Of a DNA stretch of 64,000 bases, positions 11,656 to 23,646 are shown in pieces; the first letter of the stretch is position 1, and each line of letters opens with the position of its first letter. The notes beneath the pieces were generated by a model that was not told the origin of the DNA, made no database searches, and worked only from the letters and a program-made list of their open reading frames with translations. Both the position numbers and the translations under genes were made by a program. Source of the DNA: Trachythela sp. YZ-2020 (Eukaryota; Cnidaria; Anthozoa; Malacalcyonacea; Clavulariidae); assembly GCA_016169945.1 (NCBI GenBank), contig JADLSH010000212.1, positions 2,264,001 to 2,328,000 on the forward strand, given 5' to 3'.

Positions 11656-12898
11656 ATTTCCTCCCAATTTCCTTCCAAATACTATTTCCTTCCTAATTTT
11701 CTCCCTAAGGCCAAAATATCCTTCTGGAAGGAAATTTCCTTCCAAGTGGAAACGCCGACAAGACAAGTTAGTTAGACGACGTGTTATTAACACTTTCTGA
11801 CGAAATTACACCAAGTACTTCGTATATTGTTCACGGATTTTTGAAGAATTTTTAGGGATTTTTGCGGTTTTTATGAATTTTTGCGGAATTTTGCGAATTT
11901 TTATTCTTTAGGTCGGAGGTTTTTTTATTTTGAAGGATTTTGTTGGATTTTTCGGACTTTTGCGGCATCAGGAAAATGCCCCTCGAGTTTCGTTTGTTGA
12001 CTTTCGGCTTGGATGTTTTGCGAATATTTTTTTGTTTTCCACACTGATTCTATACTCTGTTTATAAAGCCAGTTTCACAGAAATAAACTGCTGTATACCA
12101 GTACTAAAAACATACAACGATTATTGTAGAAGGGAGTGTTGCTTTTTTACTGGTTTTAGATAATATAGAATATCAGAAAAATTACTGTAAAATATTTTGA
12201 TCGGCCTCGAAGCCCGTTTTTTTTGTCGATCATGCATAGTTTGTATGCAAAGTTAAACTTCATTGCGCTACGAATATAGAAATACCAATGGAACCTTCAA
12301 GAAAATCTAAAAAAATAATTTTTCTTCTTTGTTATATGTAAATCCTTCGCCTGGCTATACAGCCTAGTCACAGTCTAAGGTTGGCCTGTTAAGTCTGATC
12401 TAAACACATGATCTCAAATATTAAGCAAATTAAATCAAATATTATCTGTTTGTTTTCCTGCATGTTTGTTTTTCTACACAGTGACACAATGAAATTAGTT
12501 CCTGGATTTGTTTTCTCACAGACTAGCAAAATAATTTGCAATAATTTGAAAGAGAGTGGTTCTGTCCTGCATGTGTACAGCATTGTGTTTCAGTGTTTGA
12601 AAATATTGAACAAGAATTTATAAATTTTAAAGATATTCTTTGTTCAATAAATCAATTGAAATGTCTTTAAATCTTTCCCCCATGTGTTGGGAGATTAGCC
12701 AGGGTTAGATTTGCTTAGATTTACTTGTAGTTACTGATCATGGAATATAGGATTCTCTAAAGCAATTATATTCTTTATAGAACACACATCTTGATACTAG
12801 CCAAAAGAGATTGAATGTCACTTTAAAACCGGTTTTGGCTTATCTTGGGAAAAGTGTTGAAATATTTATAGTCCATTGACATTGTTTTTCTTAAACAC
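11656..12898. other. no gene seen
   Basis: AT-rich intronic sequence. 11830-11950 is low-complexity (repeated tttttgcggatttt). Open frames here are short and unremarkable. Confidence 0.4.
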
Positions 12899-14247
12899 TA
12901 GTATGGTGTAGTATGGTGTAGTATGGTGTAGTATGGTGTAGTATGGTGTAGTATGGTGTAGTATGGTGTAGTATGGTGTAGTATGGTGTAGTATGGTGTA
13001 GTATGGTGTAGTATGGTGTAGTATGGTGTAGTATGGTGTAGTATGGTGTAGCATGGTGCAGTATGGTGTAGTATGGTGTAGTATGGTGTAGTATGGTGTA
13101 GTAGCAGTATGGTGTTGGATGGTGGAGTATGGTGTAGTATGGTGTAGTATGGTGTAGTATGGTAGTATGGTGCATTGGTAGTATGGTGTATGGTGTAGTA
13201 TGGTGTAGTATGGTGTAGTATGGTGTAGTATGGTGTAGTATGGTGTAGTATGGTGTAGTATGGTGTAGTATGGTGTAGTATGGTATATTATGGTGTAGTA
13301 TGGTGTAGTATGGTATAGTATGGTGTAATATGGTGTAATATGGTGTAGTATGGTGTAGTATGGTGCAGTATGGTGTAGTATGGTGTAGTATGGTGTAGTA
13401 TGGTGTATTATGGTGTAGTATGGTGTAGTATGGTGGAATATGGTGTAGTATGGTGTAGTATGGTGTAGTGTGGTGTAGTATGGTGCAGTATGATGTAGTA
13501 TGGTGTAGTATGGTGTAGTATGGTGTATTATGGTGTAGTATGGTGTAGTATGGTGTAATATGGTGTAGTATGGTGTAGTATGGTGTAGTATGGTGTAGTA
13601 TGGTGTAGTATGGTGTAGTATGGTGTGGTATGGTGTAGTATGGTGTAGTATGGTGTAGTATGGTGTAGTATGGTGTAGTATGGTGTAGTATGGTGTAGTA
13701 TGGTACAGTATGGTGTAGTGTGGTGCAGTATGGTGTAGTATGGTGTAGTATGGTGTAGTATGGTGTAGTATGGTGTAGTATGGTGTAGTATGGTGTAGTA
13801 TGGTGTAGTATGGTGCAGTATGGTGTGGTATGGTACAGTAGGGTGTAGTATGGTGCAGTATGGTGTAGTATGGTGTAGTATGGTGTAGTATGGTGTAGTA
13901 TGGTGTAGTATGGTGTAGTATGGTGTAGTATGGTGTAGTATGGTGCAGTATAGTGTAGTATGGTGCAGTATGGTTTAGTATGGTGTAGTATGGTGCAGTA
14001 TGGTGTAGTATGGTGTAGTATGGTGTAGTATGGTGGAGTATGGTGCAGTATGGTGTAGTATGGTGGAGTATGGTGTAGTATGGTGTAGTATGGTGCAGTA
14101 TGGTGTAGTATGGTGTAGTATGGTGCAGTATGGTGCAGTATGGTGTAGTATGGTGTAGTATGGTGTAGTATGGTGTATTATGGTGTAGTATGGTGTAGTA
14201 TGGTGTAGTATGGTTTAGTATGGTGTAGTATGGTGTAGTATGGTGTA
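12899..14247. repeat. 10-bp minisatellite (gtatggtgta)n, ~135 copies
   Basis: Tandem array of gtatggtgta, nearly homogeneous for its first ~150 bp and then with scattered variants (gtgca, gtatt, gtgga, gtaca) and a few phase breaks near 13100-13190. Open frames on the minus strand that read as repeats of HTTPYYTIL are products of the repeat and not genes. Confidence 0.95.
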
Positions 14248-14946
14248 AAATTGTTGGGGAAATCCGAAAGGTACAAAATTACTTATTGTTGGACTGTTGC
14301 CTTTCCTTTTTGTGACTGATTTTAGCATGAGTATTAAGTTGGACGCAAAGTATAATAGAATAGTATATAGTCAGCCTTGATTTTAGTTTAGTAGCCTTCT
14401 ACTTGACCATATTATATAATATATAAGCATAATATGTATGCGTACATGTTGTGTTTACACATTCTATATACGAATATACATAAGCTGATGAGAGATGTCA
14501 CAGAAGCCCGTGCAAAGACAATTTACAAACATTTTAAAGTTTGCATTGAGTGGCGTGTTTGTCGCTACACTACAGAACCTCACAAATGTTTTTTCCAAGG
14601 CCAAGTCGAACATGCATTACACTATTCTCTATTCGCTAACATTAAACTCAATACTCGCTTTATTGTCTTGGTTAAGTCTCACACTCACAGCACCATGATT
14701 CTGTTATGATACATGCAAAGTGTGCAAACTGGACTATCAAATATTAGTATAAACTTAGTAATAGACTATCATTTTTCCTGCGTTCTGATTGGCTACGCTA
14801 CTCGTAGACTATTAGTGATAGTCTACTAGTAGCAAAATTCAAAACAATGGCGTGAAAATTCACGTTTAAAATTAATAATAATACTTTTGTTTACTTTTGT
14901 ATTGTGTTCCCTAGTTCTCAATAAATGCTATAGTTTATACTAAAAC
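14248..14946. other. no gene seen; partial MITE-like sequence
   Basis: 14760-14835 has the inverted pair tagactatc / gatagtcta around gattggctacgctac, resembling a decayed fold-back element. No coding signal. Confidence 0.4.
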
Positions 14947-15047
14947 AATTAGATATCGGCCTCGTTATAGTTGCGAGCGAATAGTCAACACGGCTTCGCC
15001 TCGTTGACTATTCGCTCATAGCCAACTCGGCCTCGTTGTCTAATTGT
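14947..15047. mobile_element. fold-back MITE, ~100 bp
   Basis: Imperfect hairpin. The left arm runs from caattagatatcggcctcg to gcgaatagtcaac and pairs with gttgactattcgc to cctcgttgtctaattg. The loop is about 10 bp around 14993-15000. Confidence 0.6.
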
Positions 15048-15753
15048 TAACTAATAGCGGTATATATTCTACTCCACAAAGTAAAAATTTCTATTGTATT
15101 ATTAAAAAGATATATCAAGAAACAAAGCCAATGATATTTTACGGAGTTTATTAACAATCGGGAAAGTATTGTTTTATGCACACAATTGGCGTCTTGCCTT
15201 TTGGCGATATTTCCGAAATCAAAGTTCTCACTCTCTTGTTTCAATTCCACATCTCAGCATTAAATAAATCCTTTGGGTAGTTTCATGATAGGGTAGACTT
15301 CAACAGTTAATAACTATATCAGTCGGTCTAGAAGACACACTTTCTTGTAAGTTTTATACTTTTATACCGCCTGTCGTTTACAGCCAAGCGTACTTTCCTT
15401 GGCAAGTCTTCATGTCTATTGAAATCTTATCCAACTCCTCTCTTGAAATGTAATTCCACACTCGATGATATACTGGGAAGTCACGGCATGATGAATACGA
15501 ACTCTATATAAGAGTATTTTTTCACGCAAATTCACATTTTATCGCCCAAAACTATGACACATAAGTTGCAAATTTTTGAAGACAATTAAGTATATTCAAT
15601 TTACCTCCCAAAATCTGGGGGCACGTGGCCAGCGGCAACCAGGGTATATCTCCCTAAGAAATAAAAGCTTGGGAACTAGGCTGGAGATTATATTTTAAAA
15701 ATTATCGCGAAAAGATGTAATTTTTTACATTTGCTTTATAAAAAGAAGCATAT

Positions 15754-15806
15754 AACGGAATTTGAAGTTCATTTAACCGGCGGACACGATAAGATGGGGA
15801 GGGGCA
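15754..15806 (+). repeat. dispersed repeat with aaccggcggacacgat core
   Basis: cggaatttgaagttc..ttaaccggcggacacgataa recurs inverted at 45305-45367. It is a short diverged copy of an interspersed repeat. Confidence 0.5.
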
Positions 15807-16128
15807 ACGCCTCTATCTTACAGACTTACAAAACTAAAAGGGGTTCGACAAGACAGTGTATGTGAGTAATCTAAGTTTGCATCACAATTATTTTTGAAGT
15901 GCTGCCACATTGGTTAGAGTTAAATATGTTACCACACATAAAAACCAGCTGAAAACGCTTGTATTCTTCAGTCAACACTTCTGAGTATATAAAATGTCTG
16001 TATTACGTGAAAGGAATCTTTCCATATAACTGCCCAGCTATGAAATGAAGAAACGTTTTCCAAACATACTTCCCTTTGGCTGGTGCGCTACTCTTTAGAG
16101 ATGATTATTGGTAAGAAAGTGCTCTTAA

Positions 16129-16811
16129 GGTGGCTCCCTACAATTATTGAAATATTGTAAATTTATTATTTAGTTTGAGTTTTTTTGAAGAACTGTTACT
16201 TGTTAGCAAACAAAAATAATACCACATATATTGAGCAAAATTCTAAGAGTTGGAAATTGTTCGCAAATATGATATCATTATCATTGCTATGGTAACAATG
16301 ACGTTTCAATATGGGCGCATTTTAGCTTTTAACGCATTTTACTCGAAAGAACGCATGGTTACTCCTATTTTTTACTTTATAAAACATTTTCGTCTAGTTC
16401 AATAGATCATCTAAACAAGTTTAAACTGAAAAAATATGTACAGCGAAATTTTTAAAAAATTGATAAACATGATTTTTCGTTATAAAGAATTTTTTGCTCT
16501 ACAGAATTTTTTAATCTTTTTCAGATAATCTATTTTTTAACAGGAAAACGTTTCATGAAATAAAAAGTGGGGTAACCAGGCGTTTTTTAGAGTAAAGTGC
16601 GACAAAAGACCAAATATCGGCCATATTGAAACGTCATTGTTACTATAGCAACGGTGATTACGTCATTTTTGTAAACAATTTTCAGCTCTTAGAATGTTGC
16701 TCAACATAAGTCGGACAATTTTTGTTTTGTAACAAGTAAAAATTATTTTAATAGTTTGATCTAAATCGTAAATATTCGATTCCACATTTCAAAAAATTGT
16801 GGGGAACCACC
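16129..16811. mobile_element. TTAA-flanked fold-back element, copy A
   Basis: The ends are GGTGGCTCCCTACAATT and its inverted partner (AATTGTGGGGAACCACC), flanked by TTAA on the left and TTAG on the right. The arms pair over a long distance: ttctaagagttggaaattgtt (16240 region) pairs with the block at 16660-16700, and aatgacgtttcaatatgg (16300) pairs with 16618-16640. Each arm carries an RFX X-box-like palindrome (16283-16296 and 16639-16652). No coding capacity. The TTAA target suggests mobilisation by a piggyBac-like or Kolobok-like enzyme. Confidence 0.75.
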
Positions 16812-16842
16812 TTAGACACGATATACTGTTATCTGGCCGAGT

Positions 16843-17021
16843 CTTAAGGCTGATTTCCACTCAGTGCAAAATGTCGCGCGATCGACTTTTTGCAATCGTT
16901 TTCTTTTGAATTATGAGCATTCGACTGGAACGGATCCGGTCGAGGGCTCATAATTCAAAAGAAAACGATCGTAAAAGGTCGATCGCGCGACATTTTGCAC
17001 TGAGTGGAAATCAGCCTTAAG
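16843..17021. mobile_element. near-perfect hairpin MITE, ~179 bp
   Basis: The left arm begins cttaaggctgatttccactc and pairs almost base for base with the right arm ending gagtggaaatcagccttaag. The arms are about 75 bp with a ~25-bp loop (cgactggaacggatccggtcg). TTAA is present just inside both ends, so TTAA target duplication is possible. It lies only 31 bp beyond copy A but the terminal sequence is different. Confidence 0.8.
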
Positions 17022-17629
17022 TCTTTAGTCTCATATATATGTTGTACTAGTGTTTACACCCGACTAGCCCGAAAATATTCTTAGTGTACATGCAGGTTTT
17101 ATGTCAATTTGAAATTCAAAGAGTTTACTGTTAATCTTTCAAATGTGTGTTCCTTATCAAGATTATTAACTTTGTAGCCTTCATGTATAGAGTTTGGAAC
17201 TATTTTCAAGATAGTTTAGTGATAAAAATACAAAATTATAATATGACGCTATAGTCTAGCGCAAGCGGGTTTGATACACAGTTAAATTATGCTTTTTCAA
17301 ACTTTCCAAGTCATTCACGGGATAGATTTCTGGTGTGATGCTTTGATATTTCTCTTAGTTTGTATATCTAGCTTTAATTTCGGTTCAATATGCTCCTTCA
17401 GGTATTAAATATGGTTTAAAATGTCTTTTGTTTACATTTGCTATTTTTAGTTCGCGTGACATAAAACTGGCATTTCAACTCAACTTATTGAAGGCAGGTC
17501 GGGTAATTTTGAAAACGGATGTAAAGCTAATTATTTACAGAACAATGTTCGCATATCTGCTATGCTAGTGTTTAACTAATGTTGAGTGATTATTTACCGA
17601 ATATTGGTCTTATATCTGGTGCTCTAGGG
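17022..17629. other. no gene seen
   Basis: AT-rich intronic sequence without recognisable features. Confidence 0.45.
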
Positions 17630-17678
17630 CAACGTCGAGGTTGATTATCGGTAAATATTTACCGAGACGAAGTCGAGC
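17630..17678. repeat. short cgaggttgattatcggtaaat repeat, copy 2
   Basis: Palindromic cggtaaatatttaccg core bounded by cgagg and cgaagtcgag; see 11600-11655. Confidence 0.4.
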
Positions 17679-17705
17679 TAAGTCAACCACTGAGGTTGAG
17701 GTAAA

Positions 17706-18230
17706 AAATTGTTTTAGTATAATTTCAGTATTAAAATATGCATAAAGTTAAATACAACAACATGCGCTTCCGTTATGAATATAATTTACTTCCTTTTTAA
17801 ATACGTAATGTCTACTAAAATACTCGGGAAGTTTGTTAAAACAACAAAGTCGAAGGCCGAATGGCGCTGAAAATGCTTAAAATTTACAAGAAAGATTACG
17901 CAGGATATAAATCAAACAATTTAAAACGTTGAAGAAAAGTTAATTGTTGTCATTGCTTGTTATTCGTAAGTTTTAAATTTGTCAAATAAATTGTTAATAA
18001 ATTAATTGCAAAAACACTTCTTACCTAAAGCTTAATTAACCCATATTTTGTTGCTAGTTTTGGGTTTTGTGGAACTGCATTATCCTTTATTTCTTCAATT
18101 TCATGGATTATGCAGTAAATAATATATGCATATGCCTCATATTTACTGCTCAGCCAACCAATCAAAACACTTGAAAGACATTATTTACTACTGAAATTAT
18201 ACTAAAGATGATTATTAACTAAAACAATTT
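17706..18230. mobile_element. TIR element, ~525 bp
   Basis: Left end aaattgttttagtataattt(cagta); the right end is its inverted copy (tactgaaattatacta..) with about 17 extra bases inside the right repeat. The interior has no open frame. It is probably a non-autonomous DNA transposon. Confidence 0.55.
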
Positions 18231-18329
18231 GCATTTGTACGCCATTTCTTAAAGCTGATTATTGATTAACTGAACATCTGATGCGCTGATGTTTATGGAA
18301 TTCGTGATCATATTAACTTGGAAATTCGA

Positions 18330-18407
18330 CTCTTTATCTTATGCACAAGTATTTAAACTAAAAGATGGTTATTCTTTTAGTTAAACACTTGTGCGCCAGA
18401 TAAAGAG
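18330..18407. repeat. 78-bp hairpin
   Basis: ctctttatct..gcacaagt..ttaaactaaaaga is followed after four bases by its inverted copy ending agataaagag. It could be a small MITE. Confidence 0.6.
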
Positions 18408-20460
18408 ATATTGGTCTCTGCAGGTGCACTAGCAAACAAGTTAGGGTACGTTGAAATACAAGAAACCCGTGTATGTGCCAGAGAAATGAGGAACAATAAT
18501 CCTATTGAAAATCATCTTTATCCACTTGCAAACCATGCACATAAAGGGAATTAGAACGTTCAGTTACTAATCATATTTAAACTGTAGCGCATCAAATATA
18601 AGACGATGTTTAGTACCGTAAATAACCAGCTTTAAATGTAGCGTAGCAGTTAAACGTGTGGTTAATATTTTTGTTTCTTCCATTCGTTTGCGAACTTTGA
18701 GCCCCAAATTTTCGCCAGTTTGCTTTATCTAAGACCACTGTCTTAGCCCAGTTACAGGTGTACTGCTGCTTCATAAAAATGTTCTCCATGTTGTTGTTGG
18801 CTCTCTTCCTCCTGCTCTCTTCGGCATTTACGGCTTCAACTAATTTACAATCTTTGCCAGTTTGGTTAATAATCGTTATTTTATCAATCATGAGACCAAT
18901 ACTCACAATAATAATTAACCGCAACCACTAGCGCATGCACTAGGGGTTGCCGTTTCAGCTAATATCGCCTTTAAAAACACTTGTGCACTAAGTAAGATGG
19001 CGATTTTTAGTCAATTATATATTTTTAAACTGCAGCGCACTACACAACGGGAAAAGTGTTCGGTTAACAAACTTTATGCAATCAATCAATGAAAATATTG
19101 TTTTTCATTTCGTGGCTGGGCAGCTATACATTGCACGTTTTGCAGATATCTCATAGACTCAGAAGTGCTGGTTGAAGAATATTAGCGTTTTCCAGTGGGA
19201 TTTTATGCATGGGAGGTAAGATATTTAACTGCATTTAACCAATACGGCAACCCTGCAAAAAAACTGGGGTGCAAACCAGTATTGTAGTACTGGCGCGCAG
19301 TTCGGACTTGGACTCGAGTCCGGACTTGAGGGTATGACTCGGACTTGAACACTTGGACACGATATCAAAGGACTCGGACTTGACTCATCAGGACTATGAT
19401 ATTTGGTAAAGTCCCTTACGAGTCCACCAATTAAATTTTCTCGTTAATAGCCATTAAAACAGCATCAAGTGCTCTGTCAATGCCCGTTTCAAGCTTATTT
19501 TCCAACAATTTTTTGCCTGGAAAGAATTGATGGAAACACCGAGCTAATGGTTTGTTATCTGGCAAGCAAGGTGTTTCTTTTATCCAAGGTATGTTGATTT
19601 CATAGTGACCATCATTCAACCTGCTCGTTTCTCTCATGATTTGTTAGCGACAAAATTCGATACGACACGTAATAACTTAATAACAAGATGAGGGCGGTCA
19701 AAATTCAGTTAAATGTATATCCTATAAGACTCTTTTAATAATCAATCAATCCTTGTTCGCCATAGGCAAAAATATCCTGACTGTCACCAGGTAGAGAACT
19801 ATTTTCGTGACGAAAAGATAGGACAGGACGAGTTATCCCTTACTTAATTGCTAGTTTGCAAATTTCTGAATGTTTTATTGCCAAATTATGTGCAATCCTA
19901 GAATATAAATGTCTATCTCTTCCTCCAATAATTAAAATATAGAATGCAGCTGTATTCACTGCCTCATAAATACCAGTAAACTACTAAGAATATTTAAAGT
20001 GAGGAGGTATGCCCGCCATGCTCTTTGCACATGAAATAGCTGTATTTGCTATTGGAAGTAGATAAAAGGACAATCTATATTACTTATGTACTACACTGTA
20101 AAACGTGTCCCGAAAACAAAAATTAGTTATATCATTCATAATTTATAGTGTTTCCATCTATTTTATTCGGCAACAAGCACAGTAGTCTAGGACCTATCGT
20201 TTTACACTGTGCGTTTTAAAGTTAAAATTGAATATCATTATAGTCTGATATTACTTTGATAACATAATTTTTGCAAAAATGCAATTAAATGTTGTGAATT
20301 AGCTCTATAATCTATATTCATTCCTTTTTTATTGCGATTGAGATTTTTAATATGATTGAATACTTTATCACTTTAGACTTGGACTCGGGCTTGAGGGTGG
20401 TAAAAGGTATTTTCGTGAGCCGTGAATTGCATGTTTTCACGAATGTTCGTTTAATGCTCA
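18408..20460. other. no gene seen
   Basis: About 2 kb. 19290-19425 is enriched for gactcggacttg / cggacttg words, echoed briefly at 20376-20400. A 104-codon minus-strand frame (18610-18924) is not recognisable. Confidence 0.4.
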
Positions 20461-20590
20461 GCAACTGTACTCTGTGGCTCAGTAGGTTAGAGCGCTGCAC
20501 CGAAATCGAACGACCGCAGGTTCGATTCCTGCCAAAGGGCCAAAGTTGCATTTTTGGAACTGCTCCTGGCTAGGTCTAAAAATGTATTTA
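20461..20590 (+). repeat. tRNA-derived SINE, copy 4
   Basis: Complete-looking copy: short flank gcaactg, A box TGGCTCAGTAGG, B box GGTTCGATTCC (closest of the four to the pol III consensus), then body gttgcatttttggaactgctcctggctaggtctaaaa. It lies about 90 bp upstream of a truncated LINE. Confidence 0.75.
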
Positions 20591-20679
20591 TCGCTTCCTT
20601 TCCTTAACACTAGGTCTGCAAGATATCTTGTAACGATTAGCTCTGTTTTCTGTGCGCGAACGTTGCGCAATTGACCAAG

Positions 20680-21260
20680 TCAGACAGCAACTAATTGGAT
20701 CACGGCATAATATTAATAATATATTGGCTACCCCAAAAGTATTTGTTGGTGACATACCAATTAAAAGGGTAAGAGAAACAAAGGCACTTGGAGTCTATAT
20801 TGATGAATTTCTATCATGGGAAAAGCATATTGATAAAATTGCCAAAAAAGTTTCATCCGGAATTGGGGCAATCAGAAAGTTAAAATCATGTGTAGACCGT
20901 AATACATTAATTTGTGCCTATAATGCACTTGTTTTGCCTCACCTTGATTATTGTTGCGAAGTTTGGGATACCATTGGTACCACACTTTCTGATCGTCTCC
21001 AGAAATTACAAAATAGGGCTGCTAGAGCTATCATGGGTCGTAAAAATGAACATGGTCAATCTGAACTTGCTCTAAATGAATTAAACTGGAAGCCTCTGAG
21101 CGAACGCAGAACCCAGTTTGTGGCAAGTCTTATGTATAAAATTACTCATGATCTAGCGCCCTTACGACTTACTGATATTTTTCAAAAGACGTCTTCCTCC
21201 CAGTATTATAATTTGCGGGGCTCTTCCACTAAACTCCATTTGCCCAAGCCTAAGACTGAA
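20680..21260 (+). pseudogene. CR1-like LINE RT C-terminal fragment
   Basis: About 190 codons in one frame: LIGSRHNIN, then KALGVYIDEFLSWEKHIDK, PHLDYCCEVWD and KLQNRAARAI. These match in order the thumb and C-terminal part of the LINE at 60128-62873 (SLGVHIDENLSWNVHIEK, PYFDYCSAVWD, KLQNRAARVL). The catalytic palm is absent because the copy is 5' truncated near 20680. The 3' end is cut near 21260, where DIRS sequence begins, so it is interrupted on both sides. Confidence 0.85.
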
Positions 21261-21768
21261 TATCAGCCAAACCACGATGTGCAAAATAGTCTAGCAAGCT
21301 CTGCACTGGGCATACGTCTGAACGTCGTTGAAGTGTGAGCGAGACATTAGATTGGTTGTAGGAATGCTTATAATTCAAAAATGTTATTTTTAAACCGCTG
21401 ATATTGCCCGCATTATCAACGAGTTGAACGACCTGATTCAATTGCAGTACGTCCGGTGACCGGGGACAACAAGTGATTTCCCCAACTCGTAAAAAGGCAA
21501 AAAATGCGGTCGTGCACATAGCTTTGAACAAGTACCCACGATACTCGCTCGAACATATTGTTGGAGTTTGTTGTAAGACGGTGCGAAGGATAGGAAGAGT
21601 TATGGACATGCGTGTATCAATGCGTGACCCAAGCTTACCATATCCTTTCAACATTTCAACAATCCAAAATACTTTAGTTGGGTCGTTCACCCCTGCAAGA
21701 CGATGACAATATCCCAGTGCAGAAACGTACGTGTTGGCCGTCGAGACCGCATAGTTGCGTTGGAACAT
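21250..21768 (-). pseudogene. DIRS tyrosine recombinase, partial
   Basis: Minus-strand 172-codon frame. It contains AFFAFLRVGEITC, the box carrying the first catalytic arginine of tyrosine recombinases, preceded by a helical N-terminal domain (NTYVSALGYCHRLAG). The frame ends at CPVQSLLDYF, before the HxxR and nucleophile tyrosine boxes, because the element is cut at the LINE junction near 21260. It lies directly downstream of the RNase H piece in the same orientation, the order expected of a DIRS element (RT, RNase H, tyrosine recombinase). Confidence 0.85.
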
Positions 21769-21923
21769 GTACGAAATAAATAGGCTTAAGTTGGCAGGCG
21801 ATATAGGCAGTGGGACTAAAGCTGAGTGAAAGACGGCACTTGAAAATTGGCTCTATAGTTTCCAGGCTCGGCGATATGTAGGGAACGATGATGGCTGCAA
21901 ACTAGATTGAACTAATTTAGTTG

Positions 21924-22288
21924 TTATAGCGGCCAGTTGTACGGGAGTAGTTGAGCTGGTATGACCGTTGGTGACGATTGTACACCTACCGGAGCCTGCA
22001 ATCGAGATAAAGCGTCAGCTAAAACATTTTTGACACCCGGAACATGGCGAGCGCGGAATAAAATGTTAAATTTCAAACATGCCAGCACCAGTCGGCGGAC
22101 AAATATGATAACAGTCACATCACGTGAAGTGGCTTTATTTATAATATCAACCAATGCCGCATTATCCGTAAAAAAGGTGATACGCTGGTTTCGCATCTTA
22201 TCTCCCCATAAAAGTACGCTGAGTACAATTGGGTAAAATTCTAAAATCGTGATATTTAATTGCCTCCAATTGGGAGGCAACGCACCGA
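21924..22288 (-). pseudogene. DIRS RNase H, C-terminal part
   Basis: Minus-strand frame with LEFYPIVLSVLLWG, FFTDNAALVDIINK and ARHVPGVKNVLADALSRLQ, the conserved boxes of DIRS-type RNase H. The N-terminal part lies at 33998-34080, on the far side of an 11.7-kb insertion. The insertion falls just before GALPPNW, and taking it out with one AAAA copy puts both halves in the same frame. The stretch 21769-21923 links this piece to the recombinase but is no longer open. Confidence 0.85.
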
Positions 22289-22292
22289 AAAA

Positions 22293-22327
22293 AACACGTT
22301 CTAGAGCTAAGTGAAATATTCTATTTA
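22293..22327 (+). repeat. left TIR of the 11.7-kb element
   Basis: 35 bp beginning AACACGTTCTAGAGC and ending TTCTATTTA; the exact inverted partner, apart from one base, is at 33963-33997. Confidence 0.85.
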
Positions 22328-22713
22328 CTGAATTTCCGGTCAAAAATCAAACAAAACTGCACTTTCAGCACGAAATTTGACTGAAATGTTGCTAATAATT
22401 AGGATTTAGTGGGATTTTAGCAAACAATTTATTTATAGACTAAAATAAAGTAAATATCTCTAAAATTTTGTTAATATCAGCAACAAATGATGATAACTGT
22501 AGAATGAAAACCTTCCTAGATAATAAGAAATTTCGAAAATATTGCATGAACTTTATCTCAACGACAATGCCAATGCAGGTTTTTGTCAATTCACGCATAT
22601 TTAGCCAAAATGGAGAAGAGAAATTCAACAAAAAACCTAGAATCTAGCAATACAAGAAAAAACGTTGCTAAAATCCGGATATATTACTCTTTTTTTCAAA
22701 TTATTAATTATTT

Positions 22714-23646
22714 GAGTTTGGCGCTGCAATTGCAGAGCCAAGATGGGAGTTTGGCGCTGCAATTGCAGAGCCAAGATTAGAGTTTGGCGCTGCAATTGCA
22801 GAGCCAAGATTGGAGTTTGGCGCTGCAATTGCAGAGCCAAGATTGGAGTTTGGCGCTGCAATTGCAGAGCCAAGATTGGAGTTTGGCGCTGCAATTGCAG
22901 AGCCAAGATTGGAGTTTGGCGCTGCAATTGCAGAGCCAAGATTAGAGTTTGGCGCTGCAATTGCAGAGCCAAGATTAGAGTTTGGCGCTGCAATTGCAGA
23001 GCCAAGATTAGAGTTTGCGCTGCAATTGCAGAGCCAAGATTGGAGTTTGGCGCGGCAATTGCAGAGCCAAGATTGGAGTTTGGCGCTGCAATTGCAGAGC
23101 CAAGATTGGAGTTTGGCGCTGCAATTGCAGAGCCAAGATTAGAGTTTGGCGCTGCAATTGCAGAGCCAAGATTAGAGTTTGCGCTGCAATTGCAGAGCCA
23201 AGATTGGAGTTTGGCGCGGCAATTGCAGAGCCAAGATTGGAGTTTGGCGCTGCAATTGCAGAGCCAAGATTGGAGTTTGGCGCTGCAATTGCAGAGCCAA
23301 GATTGGAGTTTGGCGCTGCAATTGCAGAGCCAAGATTAGAGTTTGGCGCTGCAATTGCAGAGCCAAGATTGGAGTTTGGCGCTGCAATTGCAGAGCCAAG
23401 ATTGGAGTTTGGCGCTGCAATTGCAGAGCCAAGATTAGAGTTTGGCGCTGCAATTGCAGAGCCAAGATTGGAGTTTGGCGCTGTAATTGCAGAGCCAAGA
23501 TTGGAGTTTGGCGCTGCAATTGCAGAGCCAAGATTATAGTTTGGCGCTGCAATTGCAGAGCCAAGATTATATTTTGGCGCTGCAATTGCAGAGCCAAGAT
23601 TATAGGTTGGCGCTGCAATTGCAGAGCCAAGATTAGAGTTTGGCGC
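22714..23646 (+). repeat. 33-bp palindromic satellite, left array (~28 units)
   Basis: The unit is TTGGCGCTGCAATTGCAG plus AGCCAA, then a 9-bp spacer (gattggagt or gattagagt). The first 24 bases are a near-perfect palindrome centred on CTGCAATTGCAG, broken only at one base pair, so every unit can fold on itself. A few units lack one base (tttgcgctg). The 33-bp period keeps frames open in all phases, so long apparent proteins here are not genes. Confidence 0.95.

Noticed and set aside
12866..13175. Minus-strand frames reading HTTPYYTIL repeats
   Set aside because: Translation of the 10-bp minisatellite, not a gene.
18610..18924. 104-codon minus-strand frame as a gene
   Set aside because: No recognisable motif, no splice context and composition similar to surrounding AT-rich intronic DNA.
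22714..23646. CRISPR-like array (regular repeat with short spacers)
   Set aside because: Spacers are only two near-identical 9-bp variants, not unique sequences, and the context is a eukaryotic transposon.
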